Source: Campylobacteraceae bacterium (lineage in GTDB: Bacteria; Campylobacterota; Campylobacteria; Campylobacterales; Sulfurovaceae). Taken from it: a stretch of 6,348 nt of DNA. Each line of letters starts with the position of its first letter. Position 1 is the stretch's first letter. The notes under the pieces were generated by a model that made no database searches, had not been told where the DNA came from, and saw nothing but the letters and a program-made list of their open reading frames with translations. Positions 6,282-6,348 of the stretch are shown piece by piece. The translations under genes were made by a program, and so were the position numbers. The DNA lies in assembly GCA_027063105.1 (NCBI GenBank), contig JAMOSL010000122.1:1-6348 (forward strand). Reading direction: 5' to 3'.

Positions 6282-6348
6282 TATAAAACACATATATAGC
6301 AAAAGTTCAAATTCAGTAAAAAATAGGTGATTTTTCATTTTTTAGATA
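6282..6348. other. AT-rich non-coding right edge
   Basis: No supportable gene is seen. The stretch holds ATATATA-like sequence near 6291-6298 that could act as a -10 element for a gene beyond the window, and a 6-base A/T-only inverted repeat (AAAAAT - AGGTG - ATTTTT, 6319-6335) that lacks the GC stem of a real terminator. Confidence 0.4.

Noticed and set aside
6319..6335. Inverted repeat followed by T-rich sequence, resembling a terminator
   Set aside because: The stem is only A/T pairs with no GC, so it would be too unstable; such repeats are expected by chance in this sequence.
6273..6338. 21-codon minus-strand ORF upstream of the hsdM fragment
   Set aside because: It is very short, Phe/Leu-rich, made largely of A-tract complement and has no ribosome site; it does not resemble the missing HsdM N-terminus.

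Overview
The window looks like chromosomal DNA from a free-living Campylobacterota (epsilonproteobacterium) of the Sulfurimonas/Arcobacter/Sulfurovum type. This rests on very low GC (about 28-33% in most genes), very tight gene packing with 4-base start/stop overlaps, a T-rich stretch running into a perfect TATAAT box, and a class II DAHP synthase next to cmoA and mogA. The genus is an inference; no rRNA or other marker gene is present.

Positions 1-1115: a leftward operon of mogA (molybdopterin adenylyltransferase), an unrecognised 72-residue protein and a small thioredoxin-fold protein with a CNVC active site. The genes are 6 bases apart and then overlap by 4. A possible tail of a rightward gene enters from the left edge and converges on the operon.

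Positions 1116-1205: a divergent promoter region. Positions 1206-1913: cmoA, which makes carboxy-SAM for wobble-uridine modification of tRNA.

Positions 1914-5404: a strong-looking promoter followed by a rightward, nearly gapless set. It comprises class II DAHP synthase (entry to the shikimate pathway), a secreted RNase T2, a PIF1-like SF1B helicase that overlaps the RNase gene by ATGA, and a 31-codon ORF that starts directly after the helicase stop codon (TAAATG). Co-transcription is inferred from spacing. The products do not form an obvious single pathway.

Positions 5397-6348: accessory or scar DNA. A leftward piece of a type I restriction-modification methyltransferase (hsdM) keeps the NPPF catalytic motif and the C-terminal coiled region, but lacks the N-terminal half with the SAM-binding glycine motif. 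It has clearly higher GC (about 44% over 5821-6000) than its neighbours. A 14-base direct repeat (13 of 14 identical) lies at its two edges, and next to it is an A-tract array with helical phasing that predicts curved DNA. No hsdR or hsdS is in view. This is best read as a transferred gene fragment left by recombination. No convincing new multi-gene system is seen; the hsdM scar and the RNase T2-PIF1 pair are the parts most worth a second look.
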